NCBI GenBank assembly: GCA_004525335.1
Contig: SPCL01000003.1
Span: 1 to 32,420 of the forward strand
Length of the DNA stretch: 32,420 bases
From: Thermodesulfobacteriales bacterium
GTDB taxonomy: Bacteria; Desulfobacterota_D; UBA1144; Nemesobacterales; UBA2774
Direction: 5' to 3'
The notes beneath the pieces are model-generated. The model did not search any database, was not told the DNA's origin, and worked only from the letters and a program-made list of their open reading frames with translations. Below, one piece after another: positions 15,835 to 24,719 of this stretch (its first letter is position 1; every line of letters starts with the position of its first letter). A program made the position numbers and the translations under genes.

Positions 15835-17195
15835 CGAAGCCCCTCAACAATCTTTTCTCCAAAAGCCCAAATATTTCCTGCACCAAGAGTTAAAACGATA
15901 TCATTTTGCTTGAGGTCATCTAAAACTGTTGAGAGCATATCCTCACCATTTAGATATCTGACATTTTTACCGCCTTTATCTATTACCGACTGACATAACA
16001 ACTCAGAGGACACACCTTCAATCGGATCTTCGCTAGCAGCATATATATCCATTATATAGAGCATATCTGTGTCAACAAGTACCCGAGCAAATTCATTAAA
16101 AAGCAGTTTTGTTCTGCTATATCTGTGAGGTTGGAAGATAACAACTACTCTACCGTCATGAGATTCTTTTATAGCGCTAAGCGTGACTTCAATCTCACTT
16201 GGGTGGTGTGCATAATCATCTATTACAGTTATACCCCTTTGCTTACCTTTAATTTGCAATCTCCTATCTATACCTCTAAATTCAGATAACCCTTTGCTTG
16301 TATCCTCAAAACTCATTCCGAGTTCCATGCCTATAGCAATTGCCGCGAGCGCATTTTGGGCATTATGCCGCCCTGGGACATGCAGGGTTACAGATCCAAG
16401 ATCGGCACCGTTTAAATACACATCAAATTTAGTCTCAAAACCAGAAATCTTTACATCTTGCGCTCTTAATTCTGCTTCTTTATCAAAACCATAGGTTATA
16501 AATCGCTTCTTAAAATTGTTGGAAAGCTCTTTAATCCTTGGGCAATCTATGCATAAAACCGATAAACCGTAAAACGGTATCTTGTCTAAGAAAGCCATAA
16601 AAGTATTCTCTAGTTCATCCATATTTTTGTAGTAGTCCATATGTTCTTCATCGATGTTAGTAAGAACAGAAATAACTGGAGATAGTTTTAAAAATGAACC
16701 GTCACTCTCATCAGCTTCGACTACCATAAAGTCTCCGCTTCCAAGACGCGCATTGGTGCCCATGGTCTTCACTTTCCCACCCACAACGATAGTAGGGTCT
16801 AATTTCCCGTAAGATAGCACTGCTGCAGTCATAGAAGTTGTTGTTGTTTTACCGTGGCTTCCGGCAACTGCTATGCCGTAGCGAAGCCTCATAAGCTCTG
16901 CCAACATTTCTGCTCTAGGAATAACTGGGATGTTAATTTCTTTGGCTCTTAGCACTTCAGGATTATCTGACTTTATAGCCGAGGATGTCACTACTACACC
17001 TGCCCCTTCAACATTTTCGGCGCTGTGCCCTATAGTTATCGTAGCGCCCAGGTCTTTGAGTCTTTTTACAGTTGATGACTGCCCAATATCCGAGCCGCTG
17101 ATTTCATATCCGATATTGAGCAATACCTCAGCTATACCACTCATCCCAATACCGCCTATACCAACAAAATGAATCCGCTTAATCTTTCCGTACAC
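15831..17195 (-). CDS. murC: UDP-N-acetylmuramate--L-alanine ligase MurC
   Basis: It adds L-Ala to UDP-MurNAc, the first amino acid of the stem peptide. The N-terminal Rossmann motif is HFVGIGGIGMSGIAEVL, the ATP loop GSHGKTTTT is at 112-120, and TNIDEEHMDYY and DDYAHHPSEI are the central and substrate motifs. The length is 454 aa. The GTG start shares its first G with the last base of the murG stop (TAGTG), so the two genes overlap by one base. Confidence 0.96.
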   Translation of the reverse strand: MYGKIKRIHFVGIGGIGMSGIAEVLLNIGYEISGSDIGQSSTVKRLKDLGATITIGHSAENVEGAGVVVTSSAIKSDNPEVLRAKEINIPVIPRAEMLAELMRLRYGIAVAGSHGKTTTTSMTAAVLSYGKLDPTIVVGGKVKTMGTNARLGSGDFMVVEADESDGSFLKLSPVISVLTNIDEEHMDYYKNMDELENTFMAFLDKIPFYGLSVLCIDCPRIKELSNNFKKRFITYGFDKEAELRAQDVKISGFETKFDVYLNGADLGSVTLHVPGRHNAQNALAAIAIGMELGMSFEDTSKGLSEFRGIDRRLQIKGKQRGITVIDDYAHHPSEIEVTLSAIKESHDGRVVVIFQPHRYSRTKLLFNEFARVLVDTDMLYIMDIYAASEDPIEGVSSELLCQSVIDKGGKNVRYLNGEDMLSTVLDDLKQNDIVLTLGAGNIWAFGEKIVEGLR

Positions 17196-18265
17196 TATTT
17201 ATCTCCGGCTAATTTATATAGTTCATCCACTATCACTTTTGAAGCCTCTGGCTTACCTAACTTTCTTGCACTTACAGACATAGTATTTAGTTTGTCTTTG
17301 TCTAATAGCTTGGTCAATGTGTGAGCCAATTTTTCAGGAGTTGCGTCTTTATCTTCAAGAAGCTCTGAAGCCCCTTGTTCTTCCAGAATTTTCGCATTTT
17401 CAAGCTGATGATTATGCGCAGCATAGGGAAAAGGAACCAGTATTGAAGGTTTTCCAAGCGCAGTAATCTCAGCAATCGTTCCAGCCCCAGCCCTTCCTAT
17501 AACCAGGTCTGATTTGCTGTATGCAAGAGCCATATTATCTATAAATGATAAAACCTCCGCCTTAACCCCATTATCCTTGTATAAATTTTTCACATAGTCG
17601 AAGTCTTTTTTACCCGTTTGGTGAATAATTGAAATATTATTGTGATCAATCCTAGAGAATGCTTCGGGAACTGCTCTATTTAGAGAATATGCTCCCTGAC
17701 TCCCACCAAAAATTAGCACGGAGATGGAATCAGAATTTGGAGAATTATTAGAAGTTTTAAGGATATCTCTCCTGATCGGATTACCTGTTATTAGAACTTT
17801 CTTTGATGGAAAATACTGGACACTAGAATCAAATGAGCCAAAGATTTTCTTAACAAATTTCCCGAGGATACGGTTTGTCACCCCAGGCACAGTGTTCTGT
17901 TCACATATTGCAGTTGGAAGTCTTAGTATTACAGCAGCTAAGAGTAAAGGCCCTGAAACGTAACCACCTACTCCTAAGGCAACATCAGGTTTGAACTTTT
18001 TTATAATTGATATGGAATCTATTAAACCTTTTAAAGCATAAAAAAAAGCAATTACTGTTTTAAATAAGCCTCGCCCCACAAAACCTCTTGAGCTAATATG
18101 CTTTATCTGATAGCCCTTTTTTTGGAGTAATTCGTTCTCCATCCCTTTTTGGGTACCAACAAAAAGGATTTCATCACCATTATTTCTTTCTGATATTTCA
18201 TCGGCAATAGATATTGCGGGAAAAACATGCCCGCCTGTACCACCGCCGGCAATTATTATCCTCAT
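17195..18265 (-). CDS. murG: Lipid II-forming GlcNAc transferase MurG
   Basis: It transfers GlcNAc from UDP-GlcNAc to lipid I at the cytoplasmic face of the inner membrane. The GT-B N-terminal glycine loop is GGGTGGH (7-13). GGSQGAYSLNRAVPEA and the UDP-GlcNAc site GRAGAGTIAEITALGKPSILVP with HNHQLENA are complete. The length is 356 aa. It overlaps ftsW by ATGA. Confidence 0.96.
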   Translation of the reverse strand: MRIIIAGGGTGGHVFPAISIADEISERNNGDEILFVGTQKGMENELLQKKGYQIKHISSRGFVGRGLFKTVIAFFYALKGLIDSISIIKKFKPDVALGVGGYVSGPLLLAAVILRLPTAICEQNTVPGVTNRILGKFVKKIFGSFDSSVQYFPSKKVLITGNPIRRDILKTSNNSPNSDSISVLIFGGSQGAYSLNRAVPEAFSRIDHNNISIIHQTGKKDFDYVKNLYKDNGVKAEVLSFIDNMALAYSKSDLVIGRAGAGTIAEITALGKPSILVPFPYAAHNHQLENAKILEEQGASELLEDKDATPEKLAHTLTKLLDKDKLNTMSVSARKLGKPEASKVIVDELYKLAGDK

Positions 18266-19371
18266 TTTATTCCCGATCTAGAGACGTTGAGTATAACTCC
18301 AACTGCCGTCAAACTAGTTATTAAGGAGGTCCCGCCGTAACTGATAAAAGGCAGTGTAAGACCTTTTGTAGGAAATAGACCTACAGCGACAGCCATGTTC
18401 ATTCCTGCTTGAAGAGCAATAAGCACCACGCAACCAAAGACTAGATAGCAGCCGAATAAATCAGGGGCTCTAAGCGATACGCGTAAACTCCTTACCAACA
18501 ATACGATAAAACCTAATATTACCAAGAGTACTCCTATAAAGCCTAACTCCTCTCCGATGATTGAGAAAATAAAATCAGTATGAGCCTGAGGCAAGAAAAA
18601 TAGTTTTTGTGAGCTGTCTCCCAAGCCTGTGCCGTAGACCCCACCCAAGGCAAATGCAATAAAGGATTGAATAGACTGATATCCAGCGCCAAGAGGGTCC
18701 TGCCATGGATCCAGGTATGCAGTAATACGTCTCATTCTATAGCCCTTGGTTAGAACAGCCGCAATAAGCAGTGCAACTGAAACCAGGCCTAAAGGCACAA
18801 GGTATCTGATCCTGACTTCTCCTATAAACATCATGGAAAAGAGAACTGCAATCATTGTTGTGGCGGTACCAAAATCAGGCTCAAGTAGAACTAGAATCAC
18901 ATATATTCCAGCTACTAGAATATGTGAGGCAAATCCTACAACAAAGCTGTCGACTTTATCTCTTTTTTTAGTAAGTGAGTGTGCGAGATATAAAACTAAT
19001 AAATATTTTGCAACCTCAGAGGGCTGGAAGCTAAAGACTCCCAAATCAATCCACCTTCTGGCTCCACCAACATCTTTACCAATTACAAGAACTGCTATGA
19101 GCATAGCTATACCCAGGATATAAGCCGGATAAACCAGCTTTCTAAAAACTCGGTAATCAACACTCATTACAGCAAACATGCCTAAGAGACCTAAAGCAAG
19201 ATACATTGCGTGGCGCTTAAGGTAATAATTAGGGTCTCCATAGTTCTCAATTGAGTAGACAGAACTAGTGCTGTAGACCATCAAGACCCCTATAGCAGTT
19301 AGAAAGACTGCTGAGAGTATAACGCCGATGTCGTAATTCCTACCTTTTGCGGGTTCAAATGTTTTTAACAA
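18262..19371 (-). CDS. ftsW: SEDS peptidoglycan glycosyltransferase FtsW
   Basis: A polytopic SEDS protein that polymerises lipid II at the septum together with FtsI. About ten hydrophobic segments are visible. Conserved loops include PSEVAKYLLVLYLAHSLTKK, PDFGTA, QAHTDFIFSIIGEELGF and GLTLPFISYGGTSLI; the Asp in PDFGTA corresponds to the catalytic residue of the family. The length is 369 aa. The most upstream usable start is TTG at 19371, which overlaps murD by 17 bases; no ATG lies before the first membrane segment, so a non-ATG start seems real. Its position before murG is classical. Confidence 0.95.
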   Translation of the reverse strand: MLKTFEPAKGRNYDIGVILSAVFLTAIGVLMVYSTSSVYSIENYGDPNYYLKRHAMYLALGLLGMFAVMSVDYRVFRKLVYPAYILGIAMLIAVLVIGKDVGGARRWIDLGVFSFQPSEVAKYLLVLYLAHSLTKKRDKVDSFVVGFASHILVAGIYVILVLLEPDFGTATTMIAVLFSMMFIGEVRIRYLVPLGLVSVALLIAAVLTKGYRMRRITAYLDPWQDPLGAGYQSIQSFIAFALGGVYGTGLGDSSQKLFFLPQAHTDFIFSIIGEELGFIGVLLVILGFIVLLVRSLRVSLRAPDLFGCYLVFGCVVLIALQAGMNMAVAVGLFPTKGLTLPFISYGGTSLITSLTAVGVILNVSRSGIK

Positions 19372-20683
19372 TTTCTTTAAATTTCATCCCCCTATCTTCG
19401 TAAGAATTAAACATATCAAAACTTGAACAAGCAGGAGAAAATAAAATGGTATCTTCCGCTTGAATGTTATTCTTAGTTATTTGTAGTGCCTCTCTAAGAG
19501 AATCCGCAAATTCACTGGGAACCTTTTCCCCTAACTCAGCTTTAATTCTTTGCTTAGACTCTCCGATAAGAATCATAAGCCTCACTTTCTCATCCACTAA
19601 CTTTTTAAGGGGCTCAAAACTAACCCCCTTATCCTTTCCACCCGCTATGAGTATGATAGGCGAAGGGATACTCTCAAGCGCCCTCAAGGTAGCAGCAGGG
19701 CTTGTAGATTTTGAATCATTATAAACCTTCACTCCTGACAGCTCCCCGACGTATTCATTTCTGTGCTCTAGTGGCTCAAAACTGTTAATCTCCTCTTGAA
19801 TCAACGCCGGATCGCAATCTAAAATGGCCGTGCCTGCTATCGCAGCCATCATATTTTCTATATTGTGTATGCCTAGAAGTTTAGTGGAACCTATATCGTA
19901 ATTATGACCTCTGAATGTTATGTGAGAGCCATTATAAGTTACACCTTCAGTCGCACTATCCTTAGAAAATGGTACTTTTTGTGAATTCACTTTTGGTAAA
20001 TACTTTTTAATAACTTCATCATCATTGTTATAAATAAACCAGTCATCCTCTGATTGATTTGAATAAATTTTCATCTTGGATTCCACATATTCATCAAATG
20101 ATTCGTGGTGATCGAGATGATTGGGTGAGATATTGAGCACTAGAGCTATATGGGGTTTGAAGTCCTTGATTCCCTGGAGCTGAAAACTGCTTAACTCAAG
20201 CACAAGAATATCGAACTTATCAGAATCCTCGGCAATCTGAATAAGAGGAGTGCCGATATTTGCTCCGAGGAAAACTCTCTTGCCATTTCTTTCAAGAATA
20301 CCGGCTATCAAAGTAGATGTAGTGGTCTTACCGTTTGAGCCGGTTATGGCTATTATAGGCGTATCTATAAAACGCCATGCAAGCTCTACTTCACTTATTA
20401 CCTCTATGCCTTGGGCTATGGCTTTCTTAACCTGAGGAATGCTAAATGGGACCCCGGGGCTAAGCACTATAGTTTGGGCCCAAAGAAAAGTCTCATCCGT
20501 ATGAGTTCCTGCTTCTACCTCTACCCCTTTTGGCTGAAGCTCTTTTATAATTTCTTCTATTTTATCAATCGGTGAGCTGTCGCTAACCTTGAGCACTGCT
20601 CCTTTCTTGAGCAAAAAGTTAAGTGTATGCCGACCTGTTTTTCCAAGCCCGACGACAAGTATTTTTCGACCTTTAAGTTCCAT
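19355..20683 (-). CDS. murD: UDP-MurNAc-L-alanine--D-glutamate ligase MurD
   Basis: It adds D-Glu in the third cytoplasmic ligase step family. VVGLGKTGRHTL (10-21) begins the N-terminal domain, the ATP loop is ITGSNGKTTT (113-122), NISPNHLDHH is the central motif, and VYNDSKSTSPAAT and GGKDKG lie in the C-terminal part. The length is 442 aa. A 48-base gap separates it from mraY, the longest in the cluster. That gap shows no convincing promoter; AGAGAG shortly before the ATG is a fair ribosome binding site. Confidence 0.95.
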   Translation of the reverse strand: MELKGRKILVVGLGKTGRHTLNFLLKKGAVLKVSDSSPIDKIEEIIKELQPKGVEVEAGTHTDETFLWAQTIVLSPGVPFSIPQVKKAIAQGIEVISEVELAWRFIDTPIIAITGSNGKTTTSTLIAGILERNGKRVFLGANIGTPLIQIAEDSDKFDILVLELSSFQLQGIKDFKPHIALVLNISPNHLDHHESFDEYVESKMKIYSNQSEDDWFIYNNDDEVIKKYLPKVNSQKVPFSKDSATEGVTYNGSHITFRGHNYDIGSTKLLGIHNIENMMAAIAGTAILDCDPALIQEEINSFEPLEHRNEYVGELSGVKVYNDSKSTSPAATLRALESIPSPIILIAGGKDKGVSFEPLKKLVDEKVRLMILIGESKQRIKAELGEKVPSEFADSLREALQITKNNIQAEDTILFSPACSSFDMFNSYEDRGMKFKEIVKNI

Positions 20684-20731
20684 TTATCTCTCTAAAAACA
20701 ATCTTCATTTATACTAATTATGACTAAGTCT

Positions 20732-21841
20732 CTACCTGAGTTTGAGAGTCGAAAGGGCAAAGAGGGCAAGGACTAAGGATATAATCCAGAACCTAATAAC
20801 TACTTTAGATTCGGACCACCCGCTTAATTCAAAATGATGATGTAGTGGCGCCATCTTGAAAACTCTTTTACCTCTTAGTTTAAAGGAAAAAACCTGAATA
20901 ATTACAGATAGAGCCTCTGCAACAAAAATCCCGCCCACTATAAGGAGTAATAATTCCTGTTTGATTATTAATGCAACTGAACCAATTGCTGCGCCTAGTG
21001 CAAGTGAGCCGACATCGCCCATAAAAACCTCTGCAGGATGTGAATTGTACCAGAGAAATCCAAGGCACGCCCCACCCACTGCGGCTAGGTATACGGCAAG
21101 CTCTCCTCCTTGCGGTATATATGGAATCTGAAGATAACTTGAGAATTCCTGATGTCCGGAGAGATAGGCAAAAACAATATATGTTGCCGTGGCTACCAAT
21201 ATCGATCCGATCGCAAGACCATCCAAACCGTCCGTTAAATTCACGGAGTTTGAAGCCCCTACAACAACTAATACTCCAAAAGGTATATAAAACCAGCTGA
21301 GATTTAATACTGCATTTTTGAAGAATGGGATAATTATGGAGGTATAGGAATAGTCGGTAGCTTCACTTCCGCTAACGACCATGCTAAATCCGTTTATCTC
21401 GCTTAATATCAAAGCAACAAAAAGAGTTCCGAAGACTATTTGCAAAAGGAACTTTACTCTTGCGCTCATCCCCTTTCCTTTTGAGTACTTTAGCCAGTCA
21501 TCAAGAAAGCCAATCAGTGCATAACTAAAAGTAAAAAGAAGAACAGTCCACATCACCTGGCTTGTAAGATCCACCCATAGAATTGTAGATATAGCTATAG
21601 AGATAACAATAAAGGCGCCCCCCATAGTGGGAGTACCGGCTTTCGTTTTATGGCTATCAGGTCCGTCCTCTCGAATATTTTCTCTGAACTGCCTTCTGGC
21701 AAGGAATCTAATAAAAACTCCCCCCAAGATTATGCTTATCAGAAATGCAGTTACACCGGCCCCGAACGAGCGGAAAGTTATATATCTGAAAACATTAAAT
21801 ATAACGAAATCCTCTTTAAGAAGATAAAGAAGATGAAACAT
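20732..21841 (-). CDS. mraY: Phospho-MurNAc-pentapeptide translocase MraY
   Basis: An integral membrane enzyme that joins phospho-MurNAc-pentapeptide to undecaprenyl phosphate to form lipid I. The start FNVFRYITFRSFGAG and IREDGPDSHKTKAGTPTMGG are classic. Catalytic and Mg-binding blocks GFLDDWLKYSKGKGM, NLTDGLDGLAIG and MGDVGSLALG are complete, as is the KMAPLHHHFEL triple-His loop. About ten membrane segments fit the 369-residue length. AAGGAG precedes the ATG, and only six bases separate it from the murF stop. Confidence 0.97.
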   Translation of the reverse strand: MFHLLYLLKEDFVIFNVFRYITFRSFGAGVTAFLISIILGGVFIRFLARRQFRENIREDGPDSHKTKAGTPTMGGAFIVISIAISTILWVDLTSQVMWTVLLFTFSYALIGFLDDWLKYSKGKGMSARVKFLLQIVFGTLFVALILSEINGFSMVVSGSEATDYSYTSIIIPFFKNAVLNLSWFYIPFGVLVVVGASNSVNLTDGLDGLAIGSILVATATYIVFAYLSGHQEFSSYLQIPYIPQGGELAVYLAAVGGACLGFLWYNSHPAEVFMGDVGSLALGAAIGSVALIIKQELLLLIVGGIFVAEALSVIIQVFSFKLRGKRVFKMAPLHHHFELSGWSESKVVIRFWIISLVLALFALSTLKLR

Positions 21842-21847
21842 TTTCCA

Positions 21848-23218
21848 TTACTCCTTTGATAATTCTTTGATTACAAGCTCCATTTTAGAACCGCGAGAAC
21901 CTTTTACCAAAACCAAGTCGTCTGGATTAGCTAAATCGATCAAGATTTTCGCTGCTTCTTCATGTGTACTTACAACTATACCGTCTGTAGAATTGCCATA
22001 ACCTTCTAAGATTTGATGCGCGAATTTGCCGTACAAAATTACACTATCTACTCCACTTGAGGATAAGTATTTACCGATTTCCAGATGTTCATGCTCACTA
22101 CCCTCTCCAAGCTCAAGCATATCTCCCAATACAGCTATAGTTTTTCCTTTACCTTTTAATCTAACGAGTTCATCAATAGCTCGTTTCATCGAATCCGGAT
22201 TGGCGTTGTAGGCGTCATTAATTATTTTAAAGCCATAAGGAGTGTCCAGAACTTCAAGGCGCATATGTGTTGGTGCATAGCTTGCCAAACCTTCCTGAAT
22301 TTGTGAAATGTCGCATCCTAGAGATATTGCGATTCCGGCAGCGCACAAGGAGTTCATGACGTTATGAAGACCAATACCTTTTATACTTATAGGAAATTCT
22401 TCGCTCGACACATTCATTGTGAACTTTATACTTGAGAGATCATTAGATTCTATATCATGCGCTGTAATCATAGCGTCTTTGGAATTAATTCCATAAGTGA
22501 TTTTCTGGCAATTTAGGCTGTTTGCTATTTTTTCTACCCGTGGGTCGTCAAGATTTACAACGAAAATGTTTCCCTCGTTAAAATTCTCTACCAACTCCCC
22601 CTTTGCTTTGGCTACGCCGTCCAGCCCTCCCAGTTTTTCTAAGTGAGCGTGACCTATATTGGTTATAGCACCAACATCAGGACGAGCGATTTCAGATAAT
22701 CTTTTCAGCTCTCCAAAGTCATTCATTCCAACTTCTACAACTGCAGCGCTGTAGTCTTTATTCAATTGAAAAAGGGTTAATGGCAGCCCAATAAGATTGT
22801 TGAAATTACCGGTATTCTTTAAAGTATTATGTTTTAAAGAGACTATACTCCAGGTCATTTCCTTTGTTGTTGTTTTTCCATTGGAGCCGGTAATTGCAGC
22901 GACTTTTAAATCTGGGAAGCTCATTCTCCAACTTGTGGCGAGATCCCCCAAAGCCTTAAGCGTTGAAGGGACTTGTATCAAAACTTTATCATTTAAATCT
23001 TCTGATAAAGGGCTTTCTACCACTGCACCGCTAGCACCACCATCAAAGGCCTGTAAGACAAAATCCTGCCCGTTAAAATTGTCCCCTTTCAAAGCAAAAA
23101 AGATTTCATCTTTAGTAATTTTTCTCGTATCCGTAGAAACTCCGCTAAACATACTAGCAGTCTTCCCTGAGAGTAATCTCCCTTTGGTTGAGTTAAGAAT
23201 AAAATCTAGATCAATCAT
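21848..23218 (-). CDS. murF: UDP-MurNAc-tripeptide--D-Ala-D-Ala ligase MurF
   Basis: It adds the D-Ala-D-Ala dipeptide, completing the pentapeptide. The ATP loop ITGSNGKTTTKEM is near residue 110, IGHAHLEKLG is the central motif, and INDAYNANPDSMK lies in the substrate site. I prefer the ATG at 23218 (456 aa, starting MIDLDFILN) because it matches the family start. A TTG at 23230 would add four residues and lies 4 bases after the murE stop. The D-Ala-D-Ala ligase gene itself is not in the window. Confidence 0.95.
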   Translation of the reverse strand: MIDLDFILNSTKGRLLSGKTASMFSGVSTDTRKITKDEIFFALKGDNFNGQDFVLQAFDGGASGAVVESPLSEDLNDKVLIQVPSTLKALGDLATSWRMSFPDLKVAAITGSNGKTTTKEMTWSIVSLKHNTLKNTGNFNNLIGLPLTLFQLNKDYSAAVVEVGMNDFGELKRLSEIARPDVGAITNIGHAHLEKLGGLDGVAKAKGELVENFNEGNIFVVNLDDPRVEKIANSLNCQKITYGINSKDAMITAHDIESNDLSSIKFTMNVSSEEFPISIKGIGLHNVMNSLCAAGIAISLGCDISQIQEGLASYAPTHMRLEVLDTPYGFKIINDAYNANPDSMKRAIDELVRLKGKGKTIAVLGDMLELGEGSEHEHLEIGKYLSSSGVDSVILYGKFAHQILEGYGNSTDGIVVSTHEEAAKILIDLANPDDLVLVKGSRGSKMELVIKELSKE

Positions 23219-23234
23219 ATTATTATCCAAATAA

Positions 23235-24719
23235 CTAAATCTCTTTTAAGGCTTCTCTAGCAATTTCTCTATCGTCAAACGGGTACTTAGTCGTTCCTAT
23301 AATCTGATAGTCCTCATGTCCTTTGCCTGCAATTAGAATCGTATCGTTTTTCTGAGCAGATATTATAGCTTGTTTGATTGCTTGTGCCCTATCCGCAATT
23401 CGGTAATATGGCTTTTCACTTTTCCGGGCTTGATAAACACCTTGCTCGATATGATCTAAAATAACTTCAGGATCCTCAGTCCGAGGATTGTCCGACGTTA
23501 CGATGAGTACATCTGATAGTTCCTTACCTATCTTTCCCATAAGCGGGCGTTTCGCATTATCACGATCACCGCCGCATCCAAATACTAGTATTAATCTTCC
23601 TTTAGTAAGAGGTCTTGAAGCCAGAAGGACATTCTTAAGAGCATCGGGAGTATGTGCATAATCTACCAGCACATTAAAACCATTCTCATTTGGAATCCCT
23701 TCTAATCTTCCCGGAACGGAGTCTATATTAGCTATGCCCTTCTCAATATCTTCGTTTGACGTTCCTAAAGAACAAGCTGTAGCAACTGCGGCCAGAATGT
23801 TTGATAAATTGTGCTCGCCAAAAAGGGTTGATTTAATCTGTAATTCGCCCTTTGGAGTTACCACGTTTGCCTCGATACCGCTCTGTGTTATTGCTGAAAA
23901 TTGTGCATATACGCTAGCATTAGGATTTGTAATAGAATATGTAACAATGTTACCTGAAACATCTTCGACTAAGCGGGCTCCAAAAGGATCATCAATATTT
24001 ATTGTTGAATATTTCTCTTCCTTTTCGCTCTCTTCTAAAAACTCCGTGAAGAGCCTTTTCTTAACTTCAAAATAGTTCTCCATTGAGTCGTGATAATCTA
24101 GGTGATCTTGAGTTAAATTAGTAAACACAGCCGCATCAAAATGACACTGTGCCACTCTTTGTTTATCGATTGCATGTGAAGAAACTTCCATTGCCACAGT
24201 TTCTACTCCTGATTCCCTCATTTCCCTAAACATCCCCATAAGGTCTAAAGATTCGGGGGTTGTCATGGGTGATTGCTTCATTATATCTGCGTAACGGTAA
24301 TCAATAGTGCCTATAATCCCGGATTTCTTATTTTGATGCTGCCATATCGATTCCAATAAATAGGTAATCGTGGTCTTTCCATTTGTGCCGGTAATGCCAA
24401 CAAGTGTGAGTTCTTTTGTTGGGTGTCTGAAAAAATTAGCCGAAACTACTGCAAGCGCGGCCCTGGAATCATTAACTTGAACTACTGAAACTTCTTGAGA
24501 ATTAATTTCCGGTACCTTTTCAACAATAAGGGCTTTAGCGCCGTTTGTAACTGCAGAATCAATGTAGCTATGGCCGTCTGTGTTTTCGCCTTTTAATGCT
24601 ACAAATAAAAAACCCTCTTTAACCTTCTTTGAATCAAAAGAAATACCAGAAATATTTAAGTCGAAATTCCCTTTAAAATTTACAATATCAATATCATTTA
24701 GCAGTTCTCTAAGGATCAT
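23235..24719 (-). CDS. murE: UDP-MurNAc-tripeptide synthetase MurE, meso-DAP type
   Basis: It adds the third residue of the stem peptide. The ATP loop is GITGTNGKTT (108-117), and NLTQDHLDYHDSMENY holds the carbamylated-Lys region context. The motif DNPRTE at 410-415 is the signature of ligases using meso-diaminopimelate; Lys-adding enzymes have another residue at the Arg. This makes the wall Gram-negative-like. The length is 494 aa. It overlaps ftsI by ATGA. Confidence 0.96.
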   Translation of the reverse strand: MILRELLNDIDIVNFKGNFDLNISGISFDSKKVKEGFLFVALKGENTDGHSYIDSAVTNGAKALIVEKVPEINSQEVSVVQVNDSRAALAVVSANFFRHPTKELTLVGITGTNGKTTITYLLESIWQHQNKKSGIIGTIDYRYADIMKQSPMTTPESLDLMGMFREMRESGVETVAMEVSSHAIDKQRVAQCHFDAAVFTNLTQDHLDYHDSMENYFEVKKRLFTEFLEESEKEEKYSTINIDDPFGARLVEDVSGNIVTYSITNPNASVYAQFSAITQSGIEANVVTPKGELQIKSTLFGEHNLSNILAAVATACSLGTSNEDIEKGIANIDSVPGRLEGIPNENGFNVLVDYAHTPDALKNVLLASRPLTKGRLILVFGCGGDRDNAKRPLMGKIGKELSDVLIVTSDNPRTEDPEVILDHIEQGVYQARKSEKPYYRIADRAQAIKQAIISAQKNDTILIAGKGHEDYQIIGTTKYPFDDREIAREALKEI